Shown: positions 17,550 to 26,705, numbered from the stretch's first letter. The stretch: DNA of 64,000 bases from Streptomyces sp. LUP47B (GCF_001746295.1 NZ_MJAH01000010.1:150794-214793); one strand, 5' to 3'. Translations and numbers: made by a program. The notes: generated from the sequence alone by a model not told the origin.

Positions 17550-20500
17550 TCAGGCCTTGCGGGCCCGGGTCGCCTTCTTGGCGGGCGCGGCCTTCTCGGT
17601 TGTCGTCGTCCTGGCCGTCGCCGTCTTCTTCGCCGTCGACTTGGCGGCGACCGTCTTCTTCGCCGCCGCCGTCTTCCTGGCCGGTGCCTTGCGCGGGGCC
17701 TTCACCGCGGCCCCGTCGCTGATCCGGTCGGCGCCGAGGATCTCCCTGAGGAACTTGCCGGTGTGGCTGGCCGGGACTCCGGCGACCTCCTCCGGGGTGC
17801 CCTCGGCGACGACGAGTCCGCCGCCCGCGCCGCCCTCGGGGCCCATGTCGACGACCCAGTCGGCCGTCTTGATCACATCGAGGTTGTGCTCGATGACGAT
17901 GACGGTGTTGCCCTTGTCGACCAGGCCGGACAGGACCTTCAGCAGCTTGCTGATGTCCTCGAAGTGCAGACCGGTGGTCGGCTCGTCCAGGACGTAGACC
18001 GTACGGCCGGTGGACCGCTTCTGGAGCTCGCTGGCGAGCTTCACGCGCTGGGCCTCGCCGCCGGACAGGGTGGTCGCGGCCTGGCCGAGACGGACGTAGC
18101 CGAGACCGACGTCCTTGAGAGTGTTGAGGTGGCGGGCGATCGCGGGGACGGCCTCGAAGAACTCCGTCGCCTCCTCGATCGGCATGTTCAGGACGTCGGC
18201 GATGGACTTGCCCTTGTAGTGGACCTCCAGGGTCTCCCGGTTGTAGCGGGCGCCGTGGCAGACCTCGCACGGGACGTAGACGTCCGGGAGGAAGTTCATC
18301 TCGATCTTGATGGTGCCGTCGCCCGCGCAGTTCTCGCAGCGGCCGCCCTTGACGTTGAAGGAGAAGCGGCCGGGCATGTAGCCGCGGACCTTCGCCTCGG
18401 TGGTCTCGGCGAACAGCTTGCGGACGTGGTCGAAGACGCCGGTGTACGTCGCCGGGTTCGATCGCGGGGTGCGGCCGATGGGCGACTGGTCGACGTGCAC
18501 AACCTTGTCGACGAGGTCGTCGCCGTCCACGCGCGTGTGCCGGCCCGGGACGCTCCTGGCGCCGTTGAGCTCGCGCGCCAGGTGCGTGTACAGGATGTCG
18601 TTGACCAGGGTCGACTTGCCGGAGCCCGAGACGCCGGTGACCGCGGTGAACACGCCCAGCGGGAAGGACACGTCGATGTCCTGGAGGTTGTTCTCGCGGG
18701 CTCCGTGCACCGTGAGCTTCCGGGACGGGTCCAGGGGGCGACGGATGTCGGGCAGCGGGATGGCCTTCTTGCCCGACAGGTACTGGCCCGTCTCCGACTC
18801 GGCGTTGGCGAGCAACTCCTTCAGGGAGCCGCTGTGCACGACCTTGCCGCCGTGCTCGCCCGCGCCGGGGCCGATGTCGACGATCCAGTCGGCGACCTTG
18901 ATGGTGTCCTCGTCGTGCTCGACGACGATGAGCGTGTTGCCCATGTCGCGCAGCCGGACCAGGGTCTCGATCAGCCGGTGGTTGTCGCGCTGGTGCAGGC
19001 CGATGGACGGCTCGTCGAGGACGTACAGGACGCCGACGAGTCCGGAGCCGATCTGGGTGGCCAGACGGATGCGCTGGGCCTCGCCGCCGGACAGGGTGCC
19101 GGCCGCGCGGTTCAGCGAGAGGTAGTCCAGGCCTACGTCGACCAGGAACTTCAGCCGTTCGTTGACCTCCTTGAGCACCCGCTCGGCGATCTTCTTGTCA
19201 CGGGCGCTGAGCTTCAGCTCACCCAGGAATTCCGCGCAGTCGCTGATGGACATGCCGGAGACCTCGGCGATCGACTTGCCCATGACGGTGACCGCGAGGA
19301 CGAGCGGCTTGAGACGGGTGCCCTCACAGGTGGGGCAGGGCACCTCGCGCATGTAGCCCTCGAAGCGCTCGCGGCTGGCGTCGCTCTCGGACTCGCTGTG
19401 CCGGCGCTTGACGAAGGGCACGGCACCCTCGAAGGGCGTCGTGTAGACCCGCTCGCGGCCGTACCGGTTGCGGTAGCGGACCTCGATCTGGGTCTTGTGG
19501 CCGTACAGCAGGGCCTTCCTGGCACGCTGCGGCAGCCCGGCGAAGGGGATGTCCGTCCGGAAGCCCAGCGCGTCCGCGAGGGCGCCGATCAGACGGCCGA
19601 AGTAGTCCTTGGTGTGGCCGTGCGACCAGGGGTGGATGGCGCCCTCGTCGAGGGACTTGTCCTCGTCGGGGACGATCAGCTCGGGGTCGACCTCCATGCG
19701 CGTGCCGATGCCGGAGCAGTCGGGGCAGGCGCCGAAGGGCGAGTTGAAGGAGAAGGAGCGGGGCTCCAGCTCCTCGAAGGACAGGTCGTCGTACGTGCAG
19801 TACAGGTGCTCCGAGAACATGCGCTCACGCTCGGGGTCGTCCTCGGGGAGGTCGACGAAGTCGAGCACGACCATGCCGCCGGCGAGGCCGAGGGCGGTCT
19901 CCACCGAGTCGGTGAGACGGCGCTTGGCGGACTCCTTCACCGTGAGGCGGTCGATGACCACCTCGATGGTGTGCTTCTCCTGCTTCTTCAGCGTGGGCGG
20001 GTTGGAGAGCTGGATGGTCTCGCCATCCACGCGCGCACGGCTGTAACCCTTGGTCTGGAGGTCCGCGAAGAGATCGACGAACTCTCCCTTGCGCTCGCGC
20101 ACCAGCGGCGAGAGCACCTGGAAGCGGCTCCCCTCCGGCAGCTCCAGGACCTTGTCGACGATGGCCTGCGGCGACTGGCGCGAGATCGGGCGGCCGCACT
20201 CAGGGCAGTGCGGCTTGCCGATGCGCGCGAAGAGCAGGCGCAGGTAGTCGTAGACCTCGGTGATGGTGCCGACCGTCGAGCGCGGGTTGCGCGAGGTCGA
20301 CTTCTGGTCGATGGAGACCGCGGGCGAGAGGCCCTCGATGAAGTCGACATCGGGCTTGTCCATCTGGCCGAGGAACTGGCGGGCGTACGAGGAGAGCGAC
20401 TCCACGTAGCGACGCTGGCCCTCGGCGAAGATGGTGTCGAAGGCCAGGGAGGACTTGCCCGACCCGGACAGGCCCGTGAAGACGATGAGCGAGTCGCGAG

Positions 20501-20567
20501 GCAGGTCGAGCGAGACGTTCTTCAGGTTGTGCTCGCGCGCGCCACGGACGATGAGACGGTCGGCCAC
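17550..20567 (-). CDS. uvrA: Excinuclease ABC subunit A
   Basis: DNA-damage-recognition ATPase of nucleotide excision repair. I chose the GTG at 20567 (VADRLIVRGAREHNLKNVSL), which matches the conserved N-terminus; a GTG four codons upstream is possible but overlaps the ribosome site. The 1005 residues contain two ABC modules: Walker A GLSGSGKSSLAFDTIFAEG and GVSGSGKSTLVNDIL, signature LSGGEAQRIRLA and LSGGEAQRVKLA, plus CxxC zinc modules (CPECGRPIS, CPDCSG, CPTCEG; CENCAGDG, CEVCHGARY). After the normal end (GADRISD) comes a tail of about 50 residues made of Lys/Ala/Thr repeats (KKTVAAKSTAKKTATA), like histone-H1 or HU tails, likely a DNA-binding extension. No LexA-type GAAC-N4-GTTC box is evident upstream. 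Confidence 0.97.
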   Translation of the reverse strand: MADRLIVRGAREHNLKNVSLDLPRDSLIVFTGLSGSGKSSLAFDTIFAEGQRRYVESLSSYARQFLGQMDKPDVDFIEGLSPAVSIDQKSTSRNPRSTVGTITEVYDYLRLLFARIGKPHCPECGRPISRQSPQAIVDKVLELPEGSRFQVLSPLVRERKGEFVDLFADLQTKGYSRARVDGETIQLSNPPTLKKQEKHTIEVVIDRLTVKESAKRRLTDSVETALGLAGGMVVLDFVDLPEDDPERERMFSEHLYCTYDDLSFEELEPRSFSFNSPFGACPDCSGIGTRMEVDPELIVPDEDKSLDEGAIHPWSHGHTKDYFGRLIGALADALGFRTDIPFAGLPQRARKALLYGHKTQIEVRYRNRYGRERVYTTPFEGAVPFVKRRHSESESDASRERFEGYMREVPCPTCEGTRLKPLVLAVTVMGKSIAEVSGMSISDCAEFLGELKLSARDKKIAERVLKEVNERLKFLVDVGLDYLSLNRAAGTLSGGEAQRIRLATQIGSGLVGVLYVLDEPSIGLHQRDNHRLIETLVRLRDMGNTLIVVEHDEDTIKVADWIVDIGPGAGEHGGKVVHSGSLKELLANAESETGQYLSGKKAIPLPDIRRPLDPSRKLTVHGARENNLQDIDVSFPLGVFTAVTGVSGSGKSTLVNDILYTHLARELNGARSVPGRHTRVDGDDLVDKVVHVDQSPIGRTPRSNPATYTGVFDHVRKLFAETTEAKVRGYMPGRFSFNVKGGRCENCAGDGTIKIEMNFLPDVYVPCEVCHGARYNRETLEVHYKGKSIADVLNMPIEEATEFFEAVPAIARHLNTLKDVGLGYVRLGQAATTLSGGEAQRVKLASELQKRSTGRTVYVLDEPTTGLHFEDISKLLKVLSGLVDKGNTVIVIEHNLDVIKTADWVVDMGPEGGAGGGLVVAEGTPEEVAGVPASHTGKFLREILGADRISDGAAVKAPRKAPARKTAAAKKTVAAKSTAKKTATARTTTTEKAAPAKKATRARKA

Positions 20568-20795
20568 GCCGGTCCGCACCTTTCTTGGCTTGAGAGGAGT
20601 GACAGGGGCGGGGCCCCCGTATTTCTCAGACTAGGGGGAGCCACTGACAACGCCGGTCGGATTCCCCGGAGGCATAACAATCCCCGACCATCCAGCATGC
20701 CCGACGCCGCACCCGACCATATAGCACGTGCTTTCGATTTACGGCACTGCTTCACCACCTTCACCCAAAGGGGTGGCGCGGCTAGGGTCAGCAGC

Positions 20796-21482
20796 ATGAT
20801 TGATCACGCTCATGACCTGGTGTCTGTACGTGGTGCGACCGAGCGGCTCCTGACCGCAGCCGCCAAGCTGGACAACGCGTCCGTGACCGAGTCGTCACGG
20901 CTGCCGGGCTGGAGCCGCGGCCATGTCCTCGCACACCTGTCCCGCAATGCCGACGCCCTCGTGAACGTTCTGCGGGGGCAGCCCATGTACCCCTCCGCGG
21001 AAGCACGCGACGCCGACATCGAGCGCGACGCCCCGCGCCCCCTCGACGTCCAGCTCGCCGACCTCCGCGACAGCGCCGAGCTCTTCCAGGAGGCGGGGGC
21101 CGCACCGGCAGACTGGTCGCGCACGGTGGAGCTGCGCAACGGGGTCACCGACTCGGCGTCCCGGGTGCCGTTCCGGCGATGGGCCGAGGTGGAGCTGCAC
21201 CACGTGGATCTCGGGATCGGGTACGAGCTGGAGGATCTTTCCGAGGAGTTCACGCAGCGCGAGATCAACTTCCTGACGGAGCGGTTCCGCGGCAGTGCCG
21301 ACGTGCCTTCCCTCGTGATCGAGGAGGACGACGGCCGCCGGATCCCGACGGGCGGCCGCGGGGACGTCACGCTCGTCGTCGCAGGGCGCCAGGCCGATCT
21401 GCTCGGCTGGCTGGCCGGCCGCCGCGACGGCTCGGCACTGACGGTCCACGGCGGCACGCTCCCCCCACTACCCCCGCTATAG
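20796..21482 (+). CDS. Maleylpyruvate isomerase family mycothiol-dependent enzyme (DinB-like fold)
   Basis: Belongs to the DinB/YfiT-like metal-binding four-helix superfamily that uses mycothiol in actinobacteria. The ATG at 20796 begins MIDHAHDLVSVRGATERLL. The 228 residues include the characteristic segment LPGWSRGHVLAHLSRNADAL (metal-ligand histidine in the VLAHL context) and RWAEVELHHVDLGIGYELED with the further histidines. The C-terminal domain (VTLVVAGRQADLLGWLAGR) is the SCP2-like end of this family. It lies 10 nt upstream of the MBL-fold gene on the same strand, so the two form an operon, possibly a thiol-linked detoxification pair. The actual substrate is unknown. Confidence 0.85.
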   Translation: MIDHAHDLVSVRGATERLLTAAAKLDNASVTESSRLPGWSRGHVLAHLSRNADALVNVLRGQPMYPSAEARDADIERDAPRPLDVQLADLRDSAELFQEAGAAPADWSRTVELRNGVTDSASRVPFRRWAEVELHHVDLGIGYELEDLSEEFTQREINFLTERFRGSADVPSLVIEEDDGRRIPTGGRGDVTLVVAGRQADLLGWLAGRRDGSALTVHGGTLPPLPPL

Positions 21483-21492
21483 GCTGACCGCC

Positions 21493-22149
21493 ATGACGTA
21501 CAGCGGACAGGTGACGGTCGGCGGACCCGCCGACGTGCACGAGCTCAAGGACCTGATGATCACCAAGATCGCGGTCGGCCCGATGGACAACAACGCCTAT
21601 CTGCTGCGCTGCCGGGCCACCGACGAGCAACTGCTGATCGACGCGGCCAACGACGCGGACACCCTGCTGGGCATGATCGGTGACGACGGCATCGCCTCCG
21701 TCGTCACCACGCATCAGCACGGCGACCACTGGCAGGCGCTCGCCGCGGTCGTCGCGGCCACGCACGCGCGTACGTACGCCGGCCGGGACGACGCCGAAGG
21801 CATCCCCGTACCCACCGACGTCCTGGTCGACGACGGCGACGTCATCCGCGTGGGGCTCGTGGAGCTGACCGCGCGCCACCTGGTCGGGCACACACCGGGC
21901 TCAATCGCCCTCGTCTACGACGACCCGCACGGGCATCCCCATGTGTTCACCGGGGACTGTCTGTTCCCGGGAGGTGTGGGCAACACCCGCAAGGATCCCA
22001 AGGCGTTCGCCAGCCTGATCCACGACGTCGAGACGAAGATCTTCGACGCGCTGCCGGACGAGACCTGGGTGTACCCCGGACACGGGAACGACACGTCGCT
22101 GGGCGCGGAGCGGCCGCAACTGCCGGAGTGGCGCGCGCGGGGGTGGTGA
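21493..22149 (+). CDS. MBL-fold metallohydrolase (glyoxalase II-like)
   Basis: Metallo-beta-lactamase-fold hydrolase with the binuclear metal motif THQHGDHW (H74, H76, D78, H79), a further histidine in LVGHTPGSIAL, the bridging aspartate in FTGDCLFPGGVGN, and the last histidine in YPGHGNDTS. This motif set and the 218-residue length are those of hydroxyacylglutathione-hydrolase-like enzymes; in a mycothiol-producing host the substrate would be a mycothiol ester or related thioester. It is co-transcribed with the mycothiol-dependent-enzyme-family gene immediately upstream (10-nt gap). Substrate is an inference from fold and neighbour. Confidence 0.88.
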   Translation: MTYSGQVTVGGPADVHELKDLMITKIAVGPMDNNAYLLRCRATDEQLLIDAANDADTLLGMIGDDGIASVVTTHQHGDHWQALAAVVAATHARTYAGRDDAEGIPVPTDVLVDDGDVIRVGLVELTARHLVGHTPGSIALVYDDPHGHPHVFTGDCLFPGGVGNTRKDPKAFASLIHDVETKIFDALPDETWVYPGHGNDTSLGAERPQLPEWRARGW

Positions 22150-22450
22150 ACTCCGGGGCGTGCGCCCCGCGCATACCCCTCACACGCGCCCCGTGTGAAC
22201 TCTTCACACACGCCGGTGCCACGCACGCGCTCCCGGCGCACATGGTTGCGCAGTCAACTGGGAGCAGCCCCGCACAGGATGACGGCTCCTGCGCGGTACG
22301 GGCCGCCGGTCTTTCTATCCCCGCCCTCGACCGGCGGCCCCGGCGTCCTGTCCGAAAAGCGTTCACAAGAATGCAACACACGTTCCCAATATGCGGACAA
22401 TTGCCGTTGTGACCTCGACAAACGGGACTTTGGACTGTCACTCTCCCGCC
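22150..22450. other. 301-bp intergenic region before the amino acid ABC operon
   Basis: No gene seen. It begins with a 6-bp GGGGCG/CGCCCC hairpin and a second hairpin TCACACG-N5-CGTGTGA at 22180-22198, together the likely terminator of the MBL-fold gene. The last 100 bp before the binding-protein start are less GC-rich (around 22360-22400) and probably hold the transporter promoter. I cannot identify a specific regulator site. Confidence 0.5.
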
Positions 22451-23335
22451 ATGCACCTTGCCCCGCGCGCTCTGCGCCGCGCCGCCGTCGCGGCATCCAT
22501 AGCCCTGCTCGCCACCGCCGTCGGCTGTGCTCCGCAGTCGGAGGACGACGCGAACGCCAAGGCCTCGGGCTCGACGGGAACCACCTGCGCCAAGGGCAAG
22601 TTGGCCACCAAGAGCTCCGGAAAGCTGACCGTCGCGACCGACGAGCCCGCGTACGAGCCGTGGTTCAAGGACGACAAGCCCGCGAGCGGCAAGGGCTTCG
22701 AGTCGGCCGTCGCCTACGCCGTGGCGAAGCAGCTCGGCTACGACAAGAGCGCCGTCGTCTGGCAGAGCGTCCCCTTCAACAAGGCGTTCGCACCGGGTGA
22801 GAAGACCTTCGACTTCGACATCAACCAGGTGTCGATCAGCGCCGAGCGCAAGAAGGCCGTGGACTTCTCGTCCGGCTACTACGACGTGCGGCAGGCCGTC
22901 ATCGCCCTCAAGGGCACCAAGGCCGCCAAGGCGAAGAGCATCGCGGACCTGAAGGGCCTCAAGCTGGGCGCCCAGGTCGGCACGACCAGCCTCAACTACA
23001 TCGAGGACGTGGTGAAGCCGACGCGGGAGGCCGCCGCGTACGCCAAGAACGACCAGGCCAAGTCCGCGCTCAAGAACGGCCAGGTGGACGCCATCGTCGT
23101 CGACCTGCCGACCGCCTTCTACATCACGGCGGCCGAGGTGACGGACGGCACGATCGTCGGGCAGTTCGAGAACCAGGCCGGCACGCCGGAGCAGTTCGGT
23201 CTCGTCCTCGACAAGGGCAGCGCGCTCACCTCCTGCGTGACGGCCGCCGTGGACGCCCTGCGCAAGGACGGCACGCTCGCCAAGCTGGAGCAGGAGTGGC
23301 TGTCGGACGCGGTCGACGCCCCGGTGCTCAAGTGA
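22451..23335 (+). CDS. Amino acid ABC transporter, substrate-binding lipoprotein
   Basis: Extracellular solute-binding protein of the polar amino acid family (SBP_bac_3). I chose ATG 22451: it starts MHLAPRALRRAAVAASIALL, a lipoprotein signal peptide with the lipobox ATAVGC, the cysteine near residue 27 becoming the lipid anchor. The 294 residues contain family features KLTVATDEPAYEPWFKDD, GFESAVAYAVAKQLGY, FDFDINQVSISAERKKAVDF and GAQVGTTSLNYIEDVV. First gene of a three-gene operon whose stop overlaps the permease GTG. Ligand cannot be told from sequence; it is likely an amino acid or small polar compound. Confidence 0.92.
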   Translation: MHLAPRALRRAAVAASIALLATAVGCAPQSEDDANAKASGSTGTTCAKGKLATKSSGKLTVATDEPAYEPWFKDDKPASGKGFESAVAYAVAKQLGYDKSAVVWQSVPFNKAFAPGEKTFDFDINQVSISAERKKAVDFSSGYYDVRQAVIALKGTKAAKAKSIADLKGLKLGAQVGTTSLNYIEDVVKPTREAAAYAKNDQAKSALKNGQVDAIVVDLPTAFYITAAEVTDGTIVGQFENQAGTPEQFGLVLDKGSALTSCVTAAVDALRKDGTLAKLEQEWLSDAVDAPVLK

Positions 23336-24228
23336 CGCTCACGAAGGACGAGTCCGGCGCCGGGACACCGGAAGCGGACGACTCGTACACACCGTCGCAG
23401 CGGCGGATCGAGCGGGAGCGTCTCAAGCGTGCCCGCGCCCGCCGCGCGACGGCGATCGCCGCGGTCTCGACCCTGGTCACCGCCGTCGTCCTCTATCTGG
23501 TCGTCGTCAGCGCTCCCGGCTGGCCGCGCACCAAGGAGACGTTCTTCAACGGGCAGTACGCGCGCGAGGCGTTCCCGAAGGTCCTCGAAGGGCTGTGGCT
23601 GAACGTCCGGTTGCTGCTGATCTGCGGTGTCGCCGTGCTGGTGCTCGGCATGCTGATCGCCATCGCCCGCACACTGCGCGGCCCGGTGTTCTTTCCGCTG
23701 CGCTTCCTGGCCGCCGCCTACACGGACTTCTTCCGCGGGCTTCCGCTCATCATCAACCTCATGATCGTCGTGCTGGGCGTCCCGGCGCTGCGGCTCGAGG
23801 GCGTGACGGTCGACCCGGTGCTGCTGGGCGGTACGGCCCTCACGCTGACGTATTCGGCGTACGTGGCCGAGGTGTTCCGCGCCGGCATCGAGTCCGTGCA
23901 CCCCTCGCAGCGTGCCGCGGCCCGCTCGCTCGGTCTCTCCAACCGGCAGGCGCTGCGTCATGTGGTGCTGCCGCAGGCGGTGCGCCGCCAGGTGCCGCCC
24001 CTGCTGAACGACCTGGTGTCCCTCCAGAAGGACACCGGTCTCGTGTCGATCGGCGGCGCGATCGACGCCGTACGGGCCGCCGACATCATCGTCGGCCGCA
24101 GCCTCAACTACACGCCGTACATCGTCGCGGGTCTGGTGTTCGTGGCGCTGACCATCCCGATGACCCGCTTCACGGACTGGGTGACGGCACGGATGGACCG
24201 CAGGCGGGCCCAGGGAGGGACCACATGA
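23332..24228 (+). CDS. Amino acid ABC transporter, permease
   Basis: Inner-membrane channel of the polar amino acid transporter. The GTG at 23332 overlaps the upstream TGA (GTGA) and opens VTLTKDESGAGTPEADDSYT, a polar cytoplasmic leader of about 45 residues before the first membrane helix (AIAAVSTLVTAVVLYLVVVS). The HisM/GlnP-type permease domain follows, with the coupling motif EVFRAGIESVHPSQRAAARS LGLSNRQA containing the EAA-loop signature (A...G......P). The 298 residues contain about six membrane segments. Only one permease gene is present, so the channel is probably a homodimer. The stop overlaps the ATPase start (ATGA). Confidence 0.92.
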   Translation: MTLTKDESGAGTPEADDSYTPSQRRIERERLKRARARRATAIAAVSTLVTAVVLYLVVVSAPGWPRTKETFFNGQYAREAFPKVLEGLWLNVRLLLICGVAVLVLGMLIAIARTLRGPVFFPLRFLAAAYTDFFRGLPLIINLMIVVLGVPALRLEGVTVDPVLLGGTALTLTYSAYVAEVFRAGIESVHPSQRAAARSLGLSNRQALRHVVLPQAVRRQVPPLLNDLVSLQKDTGLVSIGGAIDAVRAADIIVGRSLNYTPYIVAGLVFVALTIPMTRFTDWVTARMDRRRAQGGTT

Positions 24229-24977
24229 GCGACGGACCGGTGCTGCGGATGGAGTCCGTCCGCAAGACCTTCGGCGGCTCGGTCGTGCTGCGGGACGTCG
24301 ACCTGCAGGTCGCCCCGCACACGGTGACCGCGCTGATCGGTGCCTCCGGCTCCGGCAAGTCGACCCTGCTGCGCTGCGCCAACCTCCTGGAGGAGATCGA
24401 CGACGGCGCCATCTGGCTGGACGGCGAGGAGATCACCGATCCGCGCGTCGACCAGGACGCGGTACGGCGTCGTATCGGCGTGGTGTTCCAGGCGTACAAC
24501 CTCTTTCCGCACATGACGGTGCTGGAGAACATCACGCTGGCCCCGCGCCGGGTGCACGGAGTGGCCCGCGCGGAGGCCGAGGAACACGCCCGCGAGCTCC
24601 TGGAGCGGCTCGGGTTGGCCGACAAGGCCGGCGAGTACCCCGACCGGCTCAGCGGTGGTCAGCAGCAGCGCGTGGCGATCGTTCGGGCGCTCGCCGTACG
24701 CCCCCGCCTGCTGCTGCTCGACGAGATCACCGCGGCCCTCGACCCGGAGCTGGTGGGCGAGGTCCTGAACGTCGTGCGCGACCTGAAGGGCGACGGCATG
24801 ACCATGGTGCTGGCCACGCACGAGATGGGCTTCGCGCGCGAGGTCGCCGACCAGGTGTGTTTTCTGGACGCGGGTGTGGTGCTCGAGCACGGGACCGCCG
24901 GGCAGATCTTCGGCGACCCGCAGCAGGAGCGCACGCAGCGCTTTCTGAAGCGGATCGTGGAGGCGGGACGGCTGTAG
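24225..24977 (+). CDS. Amino acid ABC transporter, ATP-binding protein
   Basis: Cytoplasmic ATPase that powers the transporter. The 250 residues show Walker A GASGSGKSTLLRCANLLEEI, Q-loop VFQAYNLFPHMTVLENI, signature LSGGQQQRVAIVRALA, Walker B LLLLDEITAALDPELV and the H-loop ATHEMGFAREVAD. The Walker B/D-loop reads DEITAALDPE where most members have DEPTSALDPE; the catalytic glutamate is kept, so activity is expected. ATGA overlap with the permease gene couples translation. Third and last gene; a hairpin terminator follows. Confidence 0.93.
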   Translation: MSDGPVLRMESVRKTFGGSVVLRDVDLQVAPHTVTALIGASGSGKSTLLRCANLLEEIDDGAIWLDGEEITDPRVDQDAVRRRIGVVFQAYNLFPHMTVLENITLAPRRVHGVARAEAEEHARELLERLGLADKAGEYPDRLSGGQQQRVAIVRALAVRPRLLLLDEITAALDPELVGEVLNVVRDLKGDGMTMVLATHEMGFAREVADQVCFLDAGVVLEHGTAGQIFGDPQQERTQRFLKRIVEAGRL

Positions 24978-24997
24978 TAGGGAGTTGTAAGGGGTGG

Positions 24998-25036
24998 CTG
25001 TAAGGGACGCCCGCCCATTGCCTGCGGCCCTTACAG
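24998..25036. terminator. Terminator between the ABC operon and aroQ
   Basis: 9-bp arms CTGTAAGGG (24998-25006) and CCCTTACAG (25028-25036) between convergent genes. The 3-prime arm ends 2 nt from the aroQ stop at 25039. Confidence 0.65.
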
Positions 25037-25038
25037 AT

Positions 25039-25512
25039 CTATGCCTCGGCCTGGGCCGGCCCCGCGAGCGCCGCGACCCGCTCCACGCCGAAGACGTACC
25101 CCTGCACCCCGCAGCCGGCGATGACTCCGTCCGCGCGCAACGAGACGTAGGAGTGGTGCCGGAAGGACTCGCGCCGGTGGATGTTGGAGACGTGCACCTC
25201 CAGCACCGGCAGCCCGTCACAGGTGTTGAGTGCGTCCAGGATCGCGACCGACGTGTGCGAGTAGGCACCGGGGTTGATGACGATCCCGCAGTGCCGGAGC
25301 CTCGCCTCGTGGATCCAGTCGACCAGTTCGCCCTCGTGGTTCGACTGCCGGAAGTCCACCGTGCCGCCGTGCGCGGCGGCCGCCTTGGCGCACAGGGCCT
25401 CGACGTCGGCCAGGGTTTCCTTGCCGTAGATCTCCGGCTGACGCTGACCCAGCAGGTTCAGGTTGGGGCCGTTGAGAATCATGATCGGGGCGTTGGCCAG
25501 GGTGCGGGGCAC
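25039..25512 (-). CDS. aroQ: Type II 3-dehydroquinate dehydratase
   Basis: Dehydrates 3-dehydroquinate to 3-dehydroshikimate in the shikimate pathway (or in quinate breakdown). The start GTG at 25512 has GGAGGAA just upstream. The 157 residues match the dodecameric type II enzyme: ILNGPNLNLLGQRQPEIYG with the catalytic tyrosine, FRQSNHEGELVDWIHEA, INPGAYSHTSVAILDAL and EVHVSNIHRRESFRHHSY with the essential histidine. It is monocistronic and divergent from the LD-carboxypeptidase gene with an 84-bp shared promoter region. No other shikimate gene is near. Confidence 0.96.
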   Translation of the reverse strand: MPRTLANAPIMILNGPNLNLLGQRQPEIYGKETLADVEALCAKAAAAHGGTVDFRQSNHEGELVDWIHEARLRHCGIVINPGAYSHTSVAILDALNTCDGLPVLEVHVSNIHRRESFRHHSYVSLRADGVIAGCGVQGYVFGVERVAALAGPAQAEA

Positions 25513-25596
25513 GGTTCCTCCGGTCGGTGAAGACGGGCTGCTCGGACCCGGTTTATCACGGTGCGGCACGCGCGGTGCGGCCCGTACCCTCCGGGC

Positions 25597-26643
25597 ATGA
25601 CGACGATCTCGTACCCGCCCAAGCCCGTACCCGGCGACCGCATAGCCGTCATCTCCCCCGGCGCCGGTCTGCCGGGACTCTTCCCGCGGCCATACGAGTT
25701 GGGGCTCGATCGGCTGCGCAAGGAGTACGGGCTGGAGCCGGTCGAGTACCCGTCGACCCGCAGGATGGGCTCGACGCCCCAGGAGCGCGCAGACGACATC
25801 CATGCCGCGTTCGCCGACCCGGCCGTCAAGGCGGTCATGGCGTCCATCGGCGGAGACGACCAGATCACCGTGCTGCCGTTCCTGGACCGGGAGTTGATCC
25901 GGGCGAACCCGAAGCCGTTCTTCGGGATGAGCGACAACACCAACCTGCTCGCGTTCCTGTACAGCACCGGCATCGTCGGCTACCACGGCGCGACCGTGAT
26001 GACCTCCCTCGGACGGCCGGTCGCCATGAGCGCGCTGACCGCCGACTCCCTGCGGGCGGCCCTGTTCACCTCGGGCGAGTACGAACTGACGCCGGCCACC
26101 CGCTGGCGGGACGTCGACCGTGACTGGGCGGACCCCACCACCTTCGACTCCGAACCGGAGACCCGTCCCGGCAACGGCTGGACCTGGGTGAACGCCGACC
26201 GGACGGTGGAGGGCCGGGCCTGGGGCGGCTGTCTGGAGATCGTGGGCTGGCTGCTCATGGCCGACCGCGAGATCGCGCGTGACCTGAGTCGGTACGACGG
26301 CGGAGTGCTGCTCCTGGAGACCTCGGAGGAGATGCCGAGCGACGTCGAGGTCTTCCGCACCCTGCGCAACATGGGCGAGCGCGGCCTCCTTCAGCGCTTC
26401 TCCGCACTGCTCTGGGGTCGCCCCAAGACCTGGGCCTTCGAACGTCCCAACAGCCCCGAGGAGGCGGATCGTTACGCCGCCGACCAGCGCGAGGCCGTAC
26501 TGCGGGCCATGCGCGTATATGCCCCGCACACCACCATCGTCTTCGATGTGGACTTCGGACACACCGATCCACAACTCGTCATCCCCTACGGCGGTCTCGT
26601 CCGTGTCGACGGGCCCGCCCGGCGCATCACCGTCACATACTGA
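25597..26643 (+). CDS. S66-family peptidase / LD-carboxypeptidase
   Basis: Serine peptidase of family S66, which removes D-residues from murein tetrapeptides or, in the MccF branch, inactivates microcin-C-like compounds. The ATG at 25597 is preferred over an upstream in-frame ATG because MTTISYPPKPVPGDRIAVIS matches the domain start. The nucleophile serine is in FFGMSDNTNLL (S112), with the catalytic glutamate and histidine candidates in WGGCLEIVGW and FGHTDPQLVIPYGG. No signal peptide, so the protein is cytoplasmic, consistent with murein recycling. The 348-residue length and the GMSD rather than GYSD motif lean to the MccF-like branch, so self-immunity or detoxification is possible. Confidence 0.85.
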   Translation: MTTISYPPKPVPGDRIAVISPGAGLPGLFPRPYELGLDRLRKEYGLEPVEYPSTRRMGSTPQERADDIHAAFADPAVKAVMASIGGDDQITVLPFLDRELIRANPKPFFGMSDNTNLLAFLYSTGIVGYHGATVMTSLGRPVAMSALTADSLRAALFTSGEYELTPATRWRDVDRDWADPTTFDSEPETRPGNGWTWVNADRTVEGRAWGGCLEIVGWLLMADREIARDLSRYDGGVLLLETSEEMPSDVEVFRTLRNMGERGLLQRFSALLWGRPKTWAFERPNSPEEADRYAADQREAVLRAMRVYAPHTTIVFDVDFGHTDPQLVIPYGGLVRVDGPARRITVTY

Positions 26644-26705
26644 TCATGCCCGAGTGCGCCCACGCGCCCCCGTAACCGCTGATCACCGTGGGTAGTTGAC
26701 GCGGC

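Noticed and set aside
20723..20732. Palindrome AGCACGTGCT between uvrA and the mycothiol-enzyme gene
   Set aside because: Only 10 bp and not close to a known operator consensus; may be chance.
17523..21482. Very long plus-strand open frame (about 1300 codons) antisense to uvrA
   Set aside because: It lies opposite a certain uvrA in high-GC DNA, has no protein-family motif over that stretch, and only its last part (from 20796) is a real gene.
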